A stretch of DNA of 43,908 nucleotides. It comes from Methanolobus sp. GTDB taxonomy: Archaea; Halobacteriota; Methanosarcinia; Methanosarcinales; Methanosarcinaceae. Shown here one piece after another: positions 8,516-17,434 of the stretch. The translations under genes were made by a program, and so were the position numbers. Each line of letters opens with the position of its first letter. Position 1 is the first letter of the stretch. The notes below the pieces were generated by a model. That model was given only the letters and a program-made list of their open reading frames with translations. It ran no database searches and was not told the origin of the DNA. Location: the NCBI GenBank assembly GCA_030154025.1, contig JASKKT010000019.1:1-43908 (forward strand), read 5' to 3'.

Positions 8516-9040
8516 ATGGTCCATATAAAAATCCAGCCGCAAGAAATACCACTAATGAGGAAACTGCTGCCAGCTATATGCCTTGCTGTCCCATGGGAAC
8601 TTTATTTCTACACCAGCAGCTACTCAAGCGGATGGGGTATCAAATTATCAGTGCTGTACGCCAATTTTGATAGCCAGTATGGCACCCTTTTCGTAAATGT
8701 TATCCGGCAACTGTCCATGCTGTCCTATGGAGGGCTTTTACCTTCATTAAGGACCGTTGCATGGTTCCTGGCCTCAATGCTTTGCATCATCCTTGTCTTT
8801 TATGAGCTCAGCAGGGACCAGCTGGAATTCAGGATAAGGACCGGCACTACAGGGGTCCTGCTCATTGTATGTGCTGTGCTCACACTGGTAAGTTCCCTGG
8901 CGGTCTGGAACGGTTCCTTCATGACAGTACCCATAGCACCTGCGTTCTTTGGACTTGCAGGTTACTTCCTCCTGCGTGCAGAACAGTGGAGTTCAGGAGA
9001 ATCTGCCCATGCAGAGGAGAATCAAACCCCGGCAGAATGA
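8516..9040 (+). CDS. Small integral membrane protein, unknown function
   Basis: I do not recognise the family. The 174-residue product has hydrophobic segments at about residues 14-32 (weak), 81-97 (AWFLASMLCIILVFYEL), 108-128 and 131-152, so three or four membrane helices, and a hydrophilic acidic C-terminal tail. The ATG at 8516 sits where transcription should begin from the TATA box near 8490; no Shine-Dalgarno is present, in keeping with a leaderless start. An internal ATG at 8555 is possible. It converges on the next gene with 9 bases between stops. Confidence 0.65.
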   Translation: MVHIKIQPQEIPLMRKLLPAICLAVPWELYFYTSSYSSGWGIKLSVLYANFDSQYGTLFVNVIRQLSMLSYGGLLPSLRTVAWFLASMLCIILVFYELSRDQLEFRIRTGTTGVLLIVCAVLTLVSSLAVWNGSFMTVPIAPAFFGLAGYFLLRAEQWSSGESAHAEENQTPAE

Positions 9041-9049
9041 GGTATCCGC

Positions 9050-9514
9050 TCAGCAAGGAATACTGTACTCACGATCCCCAATCGTGACGTCAATATCACC
9101 CATTCCGGGACCTCTTCCGGAGAGAATTATAAGGGCAATGGATCTCCAGGAGATAAAGATGATTATCCCTTCATTAGAACCGCATCCAAGATCAACGGCT
9201 TCTCTGACCCGGGACAGGAGATTGTCCGAGAAACGGCCAATATTAACAGTTTCATTGAAATAGATGGACTTGAATACTGTCTCGACCATTGACTGAAAGC
9301 GGGCCGGGTAGCTGACATCATGCACTTCATCTGTCCCGGGGATGCGAAGACCAAGGCCTCTTGAGTCAAACCAGTAGCACGAATTGCTATTTTCACTAAA
9401 GTAGACCGGACTGCAATCAAGGCTCGATAAAGCACTATACAGAGAAGCATGCTCCATTTTTCCATCACCGAAGCCATAGATAGGAATTTTACAGCCACAT
9501 TCGTTTTTCAACAT
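9050..9514 (-). CDS. Unknown protein (154 aa)
   Basis: I do not recognise this family. The protein begins MLKNECGCKIPIYGFGDGKM and contains GLGLRIPGTDEVHDVSYP in the middle, with a C-terminal hydrophobic stretch GIIIFISWRSIALIILSGRG that resembles one membrane or buried strand segment. No signal peptide is evident. I prefer this frame to an overlapping 111-codon frame on the same strand because its composition is more protein-like. It may have been acquired or be lineage-specific: it is bordered upstream by a 380-base AT-rich gap. Confidence 0.5.
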   Translation of the reverse strand: MLKNECGCKIPIYGFGDGKMEHASLYSALSSLDCSPVYFSENSNSCYWFDSRGLGLRIPGTDEVHDVSYPARFQSMVETVFKSIYFNETVNIGRFSDNLLSRVREAVDLGCGSNEGIIIFISWRSIALIILSGRGPGMGDIDVTIGDREYSIPC

Positions 9515-9894
9515 AAAGCCCCGATATCACAGGTATATCATTCTGTCAGTTAAGTAACTGAGATAGGCATGATAAGATTATGCCATTCGTTAGTTGTTAT
9601 TTGACGTATATATATTAATCTTGGACTAACATTAGTATGATCATATAATATAGACTGGAGATATATGCAGGCTGCCGATAAAGCAAAACGACATAAGAGA
9701 ATTTATATATAACAACCCATATTTATTACATCACACAACAGGAAGGCAATCACATTAAATGGAAAGCCTGTCACAGATTGTGGAAAAGCAAATACTGGAA
9801 CTCTTTTGAATTTCAACAGCAAGCAAAGTTTAGTTTAATCATATAAGATTATAACAGGAAACTAATATTGCCCTGTTACTGAACATTTAATACT
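9515..9894. other. AT-rich intergenic region before the UbiA gene
   Basis: The stretch holds a stem GGCAT 9566-9570 with ATGCC 9580-9584, short inverted ACTAA/TTAGT sites near 9625-9637, a forward TATA box (TTATATATAAC, about 9703-9713) and a second TATA-like ATCATATAAGATT near 9838. A 16-codon frame (9759-9809, starting MESLSQIVEK) lies just after the first TATA box with GGAAGG 12 bases ahead; it could be a small leader peptide or chance. I see no RNA gene here. Confidence 0.4.
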
Positions 9895-10818
9895 ATGAGT
9901 TCTAACAGTACAATAAAATTGCCAGGATTTGCATTCAGGAAATACGAACAAAACAATCTTCTCTTCAGCCCCAACTTATTAGCAACCTTCAGTCTGCTGA
10001 GGAGTTCGGTGCTTGTATCTATTTCAGGCGCGTTGCGCATATACATTGCCTATCTCCTCATACAGGCACAACATATCGTTTTACATTGCATCGCCGGGGG
10101 TTTGATAATATACTCGGTCTACACCCTGGACAGGGCAATGGATTGTGAGGAAGACGCCGTCAACAGGACAGAACTAAAAGGTGCTTCTAAAAAGTTCACG
10201 CTCTTTATATGCCTGGTATGTTTTGTTGTGGGGGCAGCGATCCTTGCCAGGGCAGGAATGATCACTATCGCTTTTCTTCCGCTTGTGACAGGCTACCTGT
10301 ATACGAAAGGGCTTAAACTGGGAAAGCTCAGGCTCAAACTCAAAGGCGGCATGGGAGTAAAGAACACTGTAGTGGGACTTACGTGGGGAGCATTCATAGC
10401 CGGGATAGCAGGCCATAGCGAGCAGGCCTCTCTTGCCACGTTGATAGTATTCCTCTTCTTCGGCATGAAACTCTTTGTCAATTCCACCATCTATGATTTC
10501 AAAGATCTCAAGGGCGACATGCTTGCAGGGATAAACACACTGCCGGTAAGCCTTGGAGAAAGCAGGACAAGAGCATTGCTGTTCTGCATGCACCTGGCTT
10601 CACATGCCATACTGCTGCTTTTCCTGCTGAAAGGTATAATAGGTTTTGAGCCGGTCATACTATTCTATAGCCTCCTTGCAGGAATAGTGAGCATCCACAA
10701 TTTTACACATCCCGTGGATATAGAGAGCAGTGAGCGAAGAGCAAAACGTCTGTTCGTGGTGGACGGGGAATCAAGCTCCATAGTCGGCCTCAGAACCATT
10801 GGCAGCATGCTGGCATGA
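9895..10818 (+). CDS. UbiA-family prenyltransferase
   Basis: This 307-residue integral membrane protein has the two Asp-rich diphosphate-binding motifs of UbiA prenyltransferases: YTLDRAMDCEED near residues 77-88 and YDFKDLKGD near 202-210. Seven to eight hydrophobic helices surround them. The family attaches prenyl groups to acceptors such as quinone precursors, digeranylgeranylglyceryl phosphate or heme. The acceptor here is not evident; the divergence from the standard lipid enzyme suggests a different product. No Shine-Dalgarno is visible at the ATG at 9895. It converges on an Msr-like regulator with 6 bases between stops. Confidence 0.85.
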   Translation: MSSNSTIKLPGFAFRKYEQNNLLFSPNLLATFSLLRSSVLVSISGALRIYIAYLLIQAQHIVLHCIAGGLIIYSVYTLDRAMDCEEDAVNRTELKGASKKFTLFICLVCFVVGAAILARAGMITIAFLPLVTGYLYTKGLKLGKLRLKLKGGMGVKNTVVGLTWGAFIAGIAGHSEQASLATLIVFLFFGMKLFVNSTIYDFKDLKGDMLAGINTLPVSLGESRTRALLFCMHLASHAILLLFLLKGIIGFEPVILFYSLLAGIVSIHNFTHPVDIESSERRAKRLFVVDGESSSIVGLRTIGSMLA

Positions 10819-10824
10819 ACAGAC

Positions 10825-11619
10825 TCAAATGGAGGTGATCTTGCGGGACATACCTTTATAGTACTCGAAAAGATCATTTCCCCATTTAAGCGCAGACTCG
10901 TCATAGCCCACCAGATCGTTGCGTGGGTCATAGGACCCGTTGGCATAGAACAGAGAGAGGGAGAAGAAATAGTCCGTAACCACAAAAGCAACCCGGGCAT
11001 CCTCGATGATGTAAAGTTCCGAGGAAGGGGAATCCAGGAATACCTGCAGTTTGTCCCCGTGTTCGGACATTACCTTAGAAAACACCTTTTCTGTCAATAC
11101 CAGTTCTGCCGGTATCCTGTCCTTGGCGAGGCCAACAAAGAAATCAGGATAACTGGGAATGAATATAGTGGAGACGCCTTTTAAGGTAGTTGATTTAATA
11201 ATGTTTTGCTGGAATATCTTATGGGATTCATAGATGTTCTCGAGCGGATCCGCAATCACCTCGCATTCATAGAGGTCTGCGAGTCTTTCAAGCATGAAAG
11301 GAGGGATGTCATCCACAAGGTGCTCCGACCAGAAAGACTCGTTCTTCTCTATGGTCTCCAGTATATCCAGGAACGGCTTATAGTGTTTAGATATTGCCTT
11401 GCCTATGGATGTTATGTGGTAGTGCTTATCGACCCGCTGGATTAGGTTAGCCGCTTCCATTTCCTTGATCCTGGGAGAGATCTCAGGGGAAGACACGTTG
11501 AAGTGGTCCCTTATTTCCGAGAGAGTGCTCGGAGCCCGCTCAAGCAGGAACAGAATATCCTTCCTTTTTTCAGAAAAGGTCAATATGCTCAGCAATCCTT
11601 TTGATTTCACTGCAATCAC
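10825..11619 (-). CDS. Winged-helix regulator with DUF1724 domain (Msr-like)
   Basis: The 264-residue product has an N-terminal winged helix (residues about 12-75; SEIRDHFNVSSPEISPRIKE as recognition region) followed by a DUF1724-type domain to the end. This arrangement is that of the methanogen Msr regulators that control methanol and methylsulfide methyltransferase genes in Methanosarcina. Its target here is unknown; it is about 27 kb from the methyltransferase genes. Start GTG at 11619, close to the transcription start expected from a minus-strand TATA box near 11650. Confidence 0.8.
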   Translation of the reverse strand: MIAVKSKGLLSILTFSEKRKDILFLLERAPSTLSEIRDHFNVSSPEISPRIKEMEAANLIQRVDKHYHITSIGKAISKHYKPFLDILETIEKNESFWSEHLVDDIPPFMLERLADLYECEVIADPLENIYESHKIFQQNIIKSTTLKGVSTIFIPSYPDFFVGLAKDRIPAELVLTEKVFSKVMSEHGDKLQVFLDSPSSELYIIEDARVAFVVTDYFFSLSLFYANGSYDPRNDLVGYDESALKWGNDLFEYYKGMSRKITSI

Positions 11620-11801
11620 GCTGTATTTTCAAGGAAATTAGATTTGGATATAATAGGGAAAATCCTGTATTAAACCATCTACATTTAATTATTTATAAAT
11701 GTTGTCGCCGTAAAAAAAATTACAGGACTTCTCGAGCCTTCTTTTGCAGACAAAGCATTGTTTTAAAATTATTTTCTTTGTAGAAAACAATACTAAGACT
11801 T

Positions 11802-11829
11802 TGCAGAGCTTCATATAAGAAGCTCTGCA
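11802..11829 (-). terminator. purH terminator hairpin
   Basis: TGCAGAGCTTC at 11802-11812 pairs perfectly with GAAGCTCTGCA at 11819-11829 around the loop ATATAA. It lies 18 bases after the purH stop, and the minus strand beyond it is T-rich. A second 8-bp stem, ATTGTTTT 11757-11764 with AAAACAAT 11784-11791, follows. Confidence 0.65.
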
Positions 11830-11847
11830 GGCACCAGTGAACACAGA

Positions 11848-13464
11848 TCAGTGCAGGAAGTGCCTCATCCCGGTGAACACCATGGATACACCAAGCCTGT
11901 CAGCAGTGGCAATCACTTCATTGTCCCTTATGGAGCCGCCTGGCGAGAGGATGAACATTATGCCACTCTCAGCAGCGTGGACTATACTGTCATCAAAGGG
12001 GAAGAAGGCATCTGAGGCCATCACACATTTTGAAAGTACCTGCCTGCAGTAGTCATCAAAGGGCATATCGACCTTTTCACGCTCATAGATAACAGCCAGA
12101 TTCTCCCTTGCCTTGGTGGCTGCCAGCTTCCTGATGGAGTCCACCCTGTTGGGCTGTCCGGCTCCCATGGCAAGCATCATATAGCACCCTTCATCATACT
12201 CATAGGCCAGGGTCACTGCATTGGATTTAACGCACTTGCATGCATGCAGGCTGAACTCGGAAAGGGAACGCAGTTCCTCAGGGAACGGGATCTTTGTAAC
12301 GGTCTCCCACTTATCATATATACCTATATTGCGGGCCTGTTTCAGCATGCCACCAATTATATATTTATAAGTGTCATCCACTGAAAACTCCTCGCTGAAC
12401 TGCGGAAGCTCAAGCAGCCGCAGGTTTGCGCTCTTGTTCTTCAGATATTCCAGGGCATCGTGCTCAAAGCCCGGCGCGAGGATGATCTCGACGAACTTAC
12501 CGTTGAGGAATTCTGCTGCCTTGAGATCGAAAACAGTGTTAGTGCAGATAATGCTTCCGAAAGCGGATATGGGATCACCGTCCCAGGCTGCCTGAAGCGC
12601 CTGGAGAAGAGTGTTCCCCGTAGCCAGGCCGCAGGGATTGTTGTGCTTGACGATGGCAACAGCAGGTTTTCCATTTCCGAGCTCCTTCACGGTCTGAAGG
12701 GCATTGTCAGCATCGATATAATTGTTATAGGACAGCTCTTTACCGTGCAGCTGTCTTGCATTTGCAAGAGAGGGACCGGACACTCCTACCTCCTTATAGA
12801 ACTTTGCATCTTGGTGCCAGTTCTCGCCATACCTGAGGGTCACGCCTCCGTTGAAGCTCATGCGCAGGACTTCCTCGCCAAGGAGTTCCTTGCTGAGATA
12901 GGTATCGATGGTCGCATCATAATCTGCAGTGTGCCTGAAGGCCTTTACTGCCAGCTGCTCGCGTGTCTTCTGAGAGACCACCCCGCTTGAACGCAGTTCC
13001 TTGAGCACATGCCCGTAATCCTCCGGGTCGCAGATAACGGTCACTGAGCGATAGTTCTTGGCGGCCGAGCGCAGCATTGCAGGCCCACCGATGTCGATGT
13101 TCTCTATGGCCTCCTCAAGCAGGACCCCTTCTTTTGAGACCGTGACCTCAAAGGGGTAAAGGTTCACTGCAACCATATCTATAAGCTGCACATTCACCTT
13201 CTCTGCCTCGCCCATGTGGTCGTGGTCATCACGGACACACAGGATCCCGCCGTGTATCATCGGATGAAGGGTCTTCACCCTGCCACCCATCATTTCAGGA
13301 AAACCGGTAACCTCTGAAACGTCTGTGACATTTATACCTGCATCACGCAGGATACGCGCAGTACCGCCAGTCGAAATGATCTGTACGTCGAGTTTTTCGA
13401 GACCCCGAGCAAAATCCACAATTCCGGTCTTGTCAGAAACGCTGAGCAGTGCCCTTTTTAGCAA
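11848..13464 (-). CDS. purH: Bifunctional AICAR formyltransferase / IMP cyclohydrolase PurH
   Basis: The 538-residue protein carries out the last two steps of IMP synthesis. The IMP cyclohydrolase (MGS-like) domain covers about residues 1-190 (ISTGGTARILRDAG, GGRVKTLHP), and the AICAR transformylase domain covers 195-538 (KHNNPCGLATG). The length matches bacterial and Methanosarcina PurH; many other methanogens use PurP and PurO instead, so a full PurH fits a Methanosarcinales host. The start is a TTG at 13464 behind GGTGATTTT. A TATA box (AATATTTATACAGG on the coding strand) lies at about 13493-13506. It is a single-gene transcript ending at the hairpin described separately. Confidence 0.95.
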   Translation of the reverse strand: MLKRALLSVSDKTGIVDFARGLEKLDVQIISTGGTARILRDAGINVTDVSEVTGFPEMMGGRVKTLHPMIHGGILCVRDDHDHMGEAEKVNVQLIDMVAVNLYPFEVTVSKEGVLLEEAIENIDIGGPAMLRSAAKNYRSVTVICDPEDYGHVLKELRSSGVVSQKTREQLAVKAFRHTADYDATIDTYLSKELLGEEVLRMSFNGGVTLRYGENWHQDAKFYKEVGVSGPSLANARQLHGKELSYNNYIDADNALQTVKELGNGKPAVAIVKHNNPCGLATGNTLLQALQAAWDGDPISAFGSIICTNTVFDLKAAEFLNGKFVEIILAPGFEHDALEYLKNKSANLRLLELPQFSEEFSVDDTYKYIIGGMLKQARNIGIYDKWETVTKIPFPEELRSLSEFSLHACKCVKSNAVTLAYEYDEGCYMMLAMGAGQPNRVDSIRKLAATKARENLAVIYEREKVDMPFDDYCRQVLSKCVMASDAFFPFDDSIVHAAESGIMFILSPGGSIRDNEVIATADRLGVSMVFTGMRHFLH

Positions 13465-13560
13465 AAAATCACCGTATGAGATTGGCGCCTATCCTGTATA
13501 AATATTCTGGTCAGTCAATCTTCAATCGAGCAGAGATACGGATCCAGAGAAAATAGGGGC

Positions 13561-15465
13561 TCAGGGGCTGAACCTGACCACAGGACATACATCTATGCAC
13601 TTTCCACAATGAGTGCAGCCTTCTACTATGACAGCTGCTCCCCTGAGCACCCTTATCTTACCATGAGGGCATTTTCCCACACATACCCCGCAGCCACTGC
13701 AGAGCAGCGCCCTTCGGACAGAGAGCTCTACATTGTGCATCAGGGACCGCGCCTTTTTGTCAGTGTCACTGCGGGCTGTCACTGTTCCCGAGGCAAAGAC
13801 CTGCACCCTGTCCTCACCGTGGAGCAGCGAAACAACGCCCTCCATATAGGCTGCACTTCCGACTGCCTCAAGCATGGATGTGGATTCCAGCCTCTCAAGA
13901 TCGATAGCAGTATTGAAACTGCCTTCTGCTGAGACACCACCCTGTTTACATGGCCTGTACCCGGAGGTGACCGCAAAGTTCAGCACTGAAGGGACATCAC
14001 TTCGGGGTATGAGACCTATCCCTTTCCTGGACGCTATCTCCTTTAACTGAGGTGGCAGCTTCTTCCATCTCCAGAGACCGTACCGCACCCACTCCTCAGA
14101 GAGACCCATGCCCTTTGCATAAGAAAGCAGGTAGTCGTTCAGCCTCTTCTCCATCTCAGGATGAGTATCCTTGAGCCTTATAAGGTCTGCCAGCGAACAT
14201 GAAGGACAGAGCCAGCAGCCGATCCTGTCAAAACCCTTCTCGTAAAGAGGATTGTAAGGCAGCTTGTTCTTGAACAGATACAGCCAGACATGCATCGCTG
14301 TCCAGTTCTGGATAGGAGCCGCAGCAACCTGGTTACCCACCCAGGGATTCTTCCAGACGCTCTCACTTTTTGCACGTGTATCGGATTCATACTTCCTCTG
14401 GCCTATAAATGTAAGGCAGCCGTCCTCATAGTTCTCATCTATTATCTGTGTGATGGGACCCAGCTTGCAGACCTTGCAGCACCATCTGGCCTCCACGCTG
14501 GGAGGACCGAAGTTGACTATGGAATCCCAGAAAGCATTGCCAGAACTTATGGATCTCAGAGGCTTACCGTACAGTTCCGCAATCTCAAGGGCATTCTGAA
14601 CGGTCTCAGGGAACTCGATCCCGGTATCAGCGAACAGGAGCTCATAGTCATCCATACATTCGCTCACCAGGTGCAGCACTGCGAGGCTGTCCTTGCCTCC
14701 TGAATAGGATACTGTCACCGGCCTGTCCACAGAGGACGCCACGTTGCGGATGAAACTGCGCGAGCGCTCGACAAAGTCCTCTAGATATCTCTCATTTGCT
14801 ACAACGACATCATCCCATGTCTGGCCGCCTGAAGGAACTGTTATATCTGCAGGGGCTTCCTTGGTGCGCACCTTCACTGCCACACCCTTGCCCCTTTCAA
14901 GCATCCTGGCACCTGACATGCGGGCCCTGCCTGTTGCAAGCACCTTTCCGTCACGTGTGAGCACCACTACCTCATCGGTTTCTATGATATCGGGGTCGGC
15001 ATCAAAGACTCCCGGCGCAAGAACACTGGCGCCCTCGAGAATGAACTTCTCAGCACCACGGTCTATGACCACCCATCCTTTCAGGGAAGAATGATCAGCG
15101 CTATCAAATATGCGCCTGGCACCAGCAATTCTCAGGAGCAGCGCCCATTTGAGAGGTTCAAGCTCGAACCTTATGTTGCCCACAACCTCACCATCAACGA
15201 TGATCTCCTCCATCCGGTCATCATAGGGAGACTTGTTCAGCACAACTACGCGGTCCTCCGGTAAAAGAGGAGCATTGAACTGTCTTGTGGAAACTGAATT
15301 GATAAGGCCGATCTCATATTCGAATGCGGGCCTGATATCCCCCGGGGGCGTTATCGTCACCTGGCCTGCACTGGAACCGCAGGAGCATTTCTTTCCAAGT
15401 ACAGGGACATTACATGAGGGGCACCAATGAAGGAGCAGTTCACCAAGATAAAGAGGCTTTGACAT
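13561..15465 (-). CDS. PAPS-reductase-like PP-loop protein with PUA and ferredoxin domains
   Basis: This 634-residue protein is a fusion: an N-terminal zinc ribbon (CPSC...CSC, residues about 15-30), a PUA-like RNA-binding region (about 110-205), an ATP pyrophosphatase PP-loop domain of the PAPS reductase type (SGGKDSLAVLH near 257), a cysteine set inside it (RWCCKVC, GCWLCPSC), and two 4Fe-4S clusters at the C-terminus (CSGCGVCVGKCP and CTHCGKCIDVCP). Proteins of this form occur in methanogens with no proven role. The PUA domain suggests an RNA substrate, for example sulfur transfer to tRNA, rather than sulfate assimilation. Start ATG at 15465 behind AGGTTGCACG. Confidence 0.85.
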   Translation of the reverse strand: MSKPLYLGELLLHWCPSCNVPVLGKKCSCGSSAGQVTITPPGDIRPAFEYEIGLINSVSTRQFNAPLLPEDRVVVLNKSPYDDRMEEIIVDGEVVGNIRFELEPLKWALLLRIAGARRIFDSADHSSLKGWVVIDRGAEKFILEGASVLAPGVFDADPDIIETDEVVVLTRDGKVLATGRARMSGARMLERGKGVAVKVRTKEAPADITVPSGGQTWDDVVVANERYLEDFVERSRSFIRNVASSVDRPVTVSYSGGKDSLAVLHLVSECMDDYELLFADTGIEFPETVQNALEIAELYGKPLRSISSGNAFWDSIVNFGPPSVEARWCCKVCKLGPITQIIDENYEDGCLTFIGQRKYESDTRAKSESVWKNPWVGNQVAAAPIQNWTAMHVWLYLFKNKLPYNPLYEKGFDRIGCWLCPSCSLADLIRLKDTHPEMEKRLNDYLLSYAKGMGLSEEWVRYGLWRWKKLPPQLKEIASRKGIGLIPRSDVPSVLNFAVTSGYRPCKQGGVSAEGSFNTAIDLERLESTSMLEAVGSAAYMEGVVSLLHGEDRVQVFASGTVTARSDTDKKARSLMHNVELSVRRALLCSGCGVCVGKCPHGKIRVLRGAAVIVEGCTHCGKCIDVCPVVRFSP

Positions 15466-15561
15466 CGTGCAACCTGATTTGTCAAGAATTAAATACTTTT
15501 TGGATACACCCGGGGCTAAAAGGAGGATATCGAACTAGCTACTGAAACCTCACACATATTA

Positions 15562-15646
15562 ACACGGACCTACGCAGATTCCACATGGAGAGGATATCTA
15601 AAAAAGAAGTTTTTCAAAATCCGTGTTCATCCGCGTAGATCCGTGT
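15562..15646. repeat. ACACGGAT-type imperfect inverted repeat, copy 1
   Basis: Left arm 15562-15589 (begins ACACGGACCTACGCAGATT) is the approximate complement of right arm 15619-15646 (contains ATCCGTGTTCATCCGCGT), about 22 of 28 positions by eye, around a 29-base loop. It lies in the 260-base gap between the PAPS-reductase-like and Cas4-like genes. A related copy is at 28255-28352. Sequences of this general type are dispersed in many microbial genomes. Confidence 0.75.
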
Positions 15647-15725
15647 CTCCGGAGAGATTGCGAAAAAGCATCCGTCTGGATGGAAAAGAAAGCAGGCTTT
15701 TGAACCTGGGGTCGAATGTGGTTTT

Positions 15726-16544
15726 TTAAAAGAACTTGGAGGCAAGGGAGGATTGTACATTGCATACAGGAGAATGGGCGCAGCTATCGCACAGGGAGCT
15801 CTCTTTCCTGTCAGGCATGGAGCCGTCCTTGATCTTGCGGACCTTTGAGAGCACACTGAGCACCTGCCTGCGGTCGTCAGAACGTATGTTCATCCTGCGG
15901 ATCACACCTTGTCTTGCATAGGTTGCAATACCAGCCTTTACAGGAGAAGCGCCGGCCCCTTCCAGTAGCATTGCAAGGGCTGTCACATGCAGGCGGTCAT
16001 TGGCCCAGAGCCCATTATCAGGACATTTACCGGTCTTGATTATCATGGGAGAGAGAACGCCATCGATAGTAACAGTTCCGGCCGGTATACCACTAATGAC
16101 CAGCGTTTCAGAATGGAGAAGCGAACCAGGCTGGAAGGACTCAAGCTGGCGCACCAGTCCGAAACCATGCTCGCTGCGTAAGAGGGACAGGAGGTTCTCA
16201 GCAATGGTCCTAAGGCCTGGCTGCAGGTTCCCTGTAGCTTCCTTTATTATATCTGCCGGGATATTTGCCAGTTCCTCCGGATGTATGAACTTTATTTCCT
16301 CGGCAGTGCTGAACAGCAATGCTTCCAGGGCTCTGAAAAGCTCTTCGTCTTTTGACGAATACGTTTTCAACAGTTCCGGGTAGGACAGACCCATTTCCCT
16401 GAGGATCATGTGCTCCACCTGAGGGAAAGGAAGTGCAGCGGATGCACGGCTATCCCTCTGGGCATAATATACTTTCCTGGGGCATGAGAGATAGAGGACA
16501 AGTTCGGAAATATTGACATTGGTTTTATGCTTTTTAAGAAACAT
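15726..16544 (-). CDS. Cas4/RecB-like protein (DUF83 type), probably nuclease-degenerate
   Basis: The approximately 272-residue product has the Cas4 layout: an N-terminal NISELVLYLSCPRKVYYAQ with one cluster cysteine, and a C-terminal cysteine group CDSCAHSPVC. The core is TVTIDGVL followed by IIKTGK, where Cas4/RecB enzymes normally have an acidic residue two before the lysine (ExK); here it is Ile, so cleavage activity is doubtful. No CRISPR array or cas gene is in the window, so it is a stand-alone relative. I prefer the ATG at 16544 to 16568, because the TATA box at about 16570-16580 would start transcription near it. Confidence 0.7.
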   Translation of the reverse strand: MFLKKHKTNVNISELVLYLSCPRKVYYAQRDSRASAALPFPQVEHMILREMGLSYPELLKTYSSKDEELFRALEALLFSTAEEIKFIHPEELANIPADIIKEATGNLQPGLRTIAENLLSLLRSEHGFGLVRQLESFQPGSLLHSETLVISGIPAGTVTIDGVLSPMIIKTGKCPDNGLWANDRLHVTALAMLLEGAGASPVKAGIATYARQGVIRRMNIRSDDRRQVLSVLSKVRKIKDGSMPDRKESSLCDSCAHSPVCNVQSSLASKFF

Positions 16545-16564
16545 ATTTTTATAGAAGATATAGA

Positions 16565-16655
16565 GCATAATATATATAATCAGATGATTTGATTCGGTAT
16601 GGAAATAATGCTTTCGTCAATTGACGAAAGAGTATTCGTTAAATATATATGTGAA
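16565..16655. promoter_or_regulatory. Divergent promoter with perfect 20-bp palindrome
   Basis: CTTTCGTCAATTGACGAAAG at 16611-16630 is a perfect palindrome. It lies between a minus-strand TATA box (TTATATATATT, about 16570-16580) for the Cas4-like gene and a forward TATA box (TTAAATATATATG, about 16639-16651) for the XRE-mevalonate operon. The position suits an operator for the adjacent HTH regulator, acting on one or both promoters. Confidence 0.65.
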
Positions 16656-16677
16656 TCTATCCTTAGGAAAGTGAAGC

Positions 16678-17418
16678 ATGAAGGAAGAGGAATCGCATGG
16701 AATAATCCGCCAGCGTCTGGCAGAAAAGATGGCAGGCGAGATCACCTTGTCCGAAAAACCTGGTGAGGCATTAAAGAAATGGCGGTTAAACTTCGAGATT
16801 GCCCAAACAGACCTGTCCGGCTATCTGGGAGTATCACCTTCGGTTATCAGCGATTATGAGAGCGGCAGGAGGAAATCCCCGGGCACTCTCATAGTGAGCA
16901 GGATAGTCGAAGCCCTGCTCGAGATAGACGCGCAGCGTGGAGGGCAGAAGATTCATGCTTATGAGGGGATGCTTTTTACGGAGAAGACATCAAAGGCCAT
17001 TTATGCCACATACGAGTACACTTTTCCTATCCAGGTGGCAAAGCTTGCAAGCCTTATAGAAGCCGATATAGTACACAAGGGTGTTGAGAAACCCTTATAC
17101 GGATTCACTGTGGTCGACAGCAGAAAAGCCATTCTGGAGCTTTCCTCCCATGAATTCCAGAAACTCTATGGGTGGAGCACGGAACGCGCAATGGTCTTTA
17201 CCAAGGTGACCACCGGTAAATCACCGATGGTAGCCATCAGGGTCACCAACCTTAAGCCTGGCGCCGTGGTCATGCACGGACTTCGTGGAAGCGAAGTTCA
17301 CATGATGGCGAAGAAAATGGCCGAGATAGACAGGATCCCCCTTCTTGCAACGACGATGGATATTGACGAAATGGTAGCGGCGCTGAAGAAATATAGCGAG
17401 TACCACGTTATGGAATAA
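16678..17418 (+). CDS. XRE-family HTH regulator heading the mevalonate operon
   Basis: The 246-residue protein has a Cro/C1 helix-turn-helix at about residues 30-80 ([20 protein letters not shown] is the recognition region) and an archaea-specific C-terminal domain to the end, family function unknown. Such a regulator directly before HMG-CoA synthase is a recurring arrangement in methanogens, so it probably controls isoprenoid lipid synthesis. The ATG at 16678 follows AGGAAAGTGAAGC. HMG-CoA synthase begins 16 bases after the stop. The palindrome 48 bases upstream of the start is the natural candidate for its binding site. Confidence 0.85.
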   Translation: MKEEESHGIIRQRLAEKMAGEITLSEKPGEALKKWRLNFEIAQTDLSGYLGVSPSVISDYESGRRKSPGTLIVSRIVEALLEIDAQRGGQKIHAYEGMLFTEKTSKAIYATYEYTFPIQVAKLASLIEADIVHKGVEKPLYGFTVVDSRKAILELSSHEFQKLYGWSTERAMVFTKVTTGKSPMVAIRVTNLKPGAVVMHGLRGSEVHMMAKKMAEIDRIPLLATTMDIDEMVAALKKYSEYHVME

Positions 17419-17434
17419 ATCAAATGGTGTAAAA

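Noticed and set aside
9163-9498. A 111-codon minus-strand frame
   Set aside because: Overlaps the more protein-like 9050-9514 frame on the same strand.
15726-16544. Part of a CRISPR-Cas locus
   Set aside because: No repeat-spacer array or other cas gene is visible; the catalytic motif is altered.
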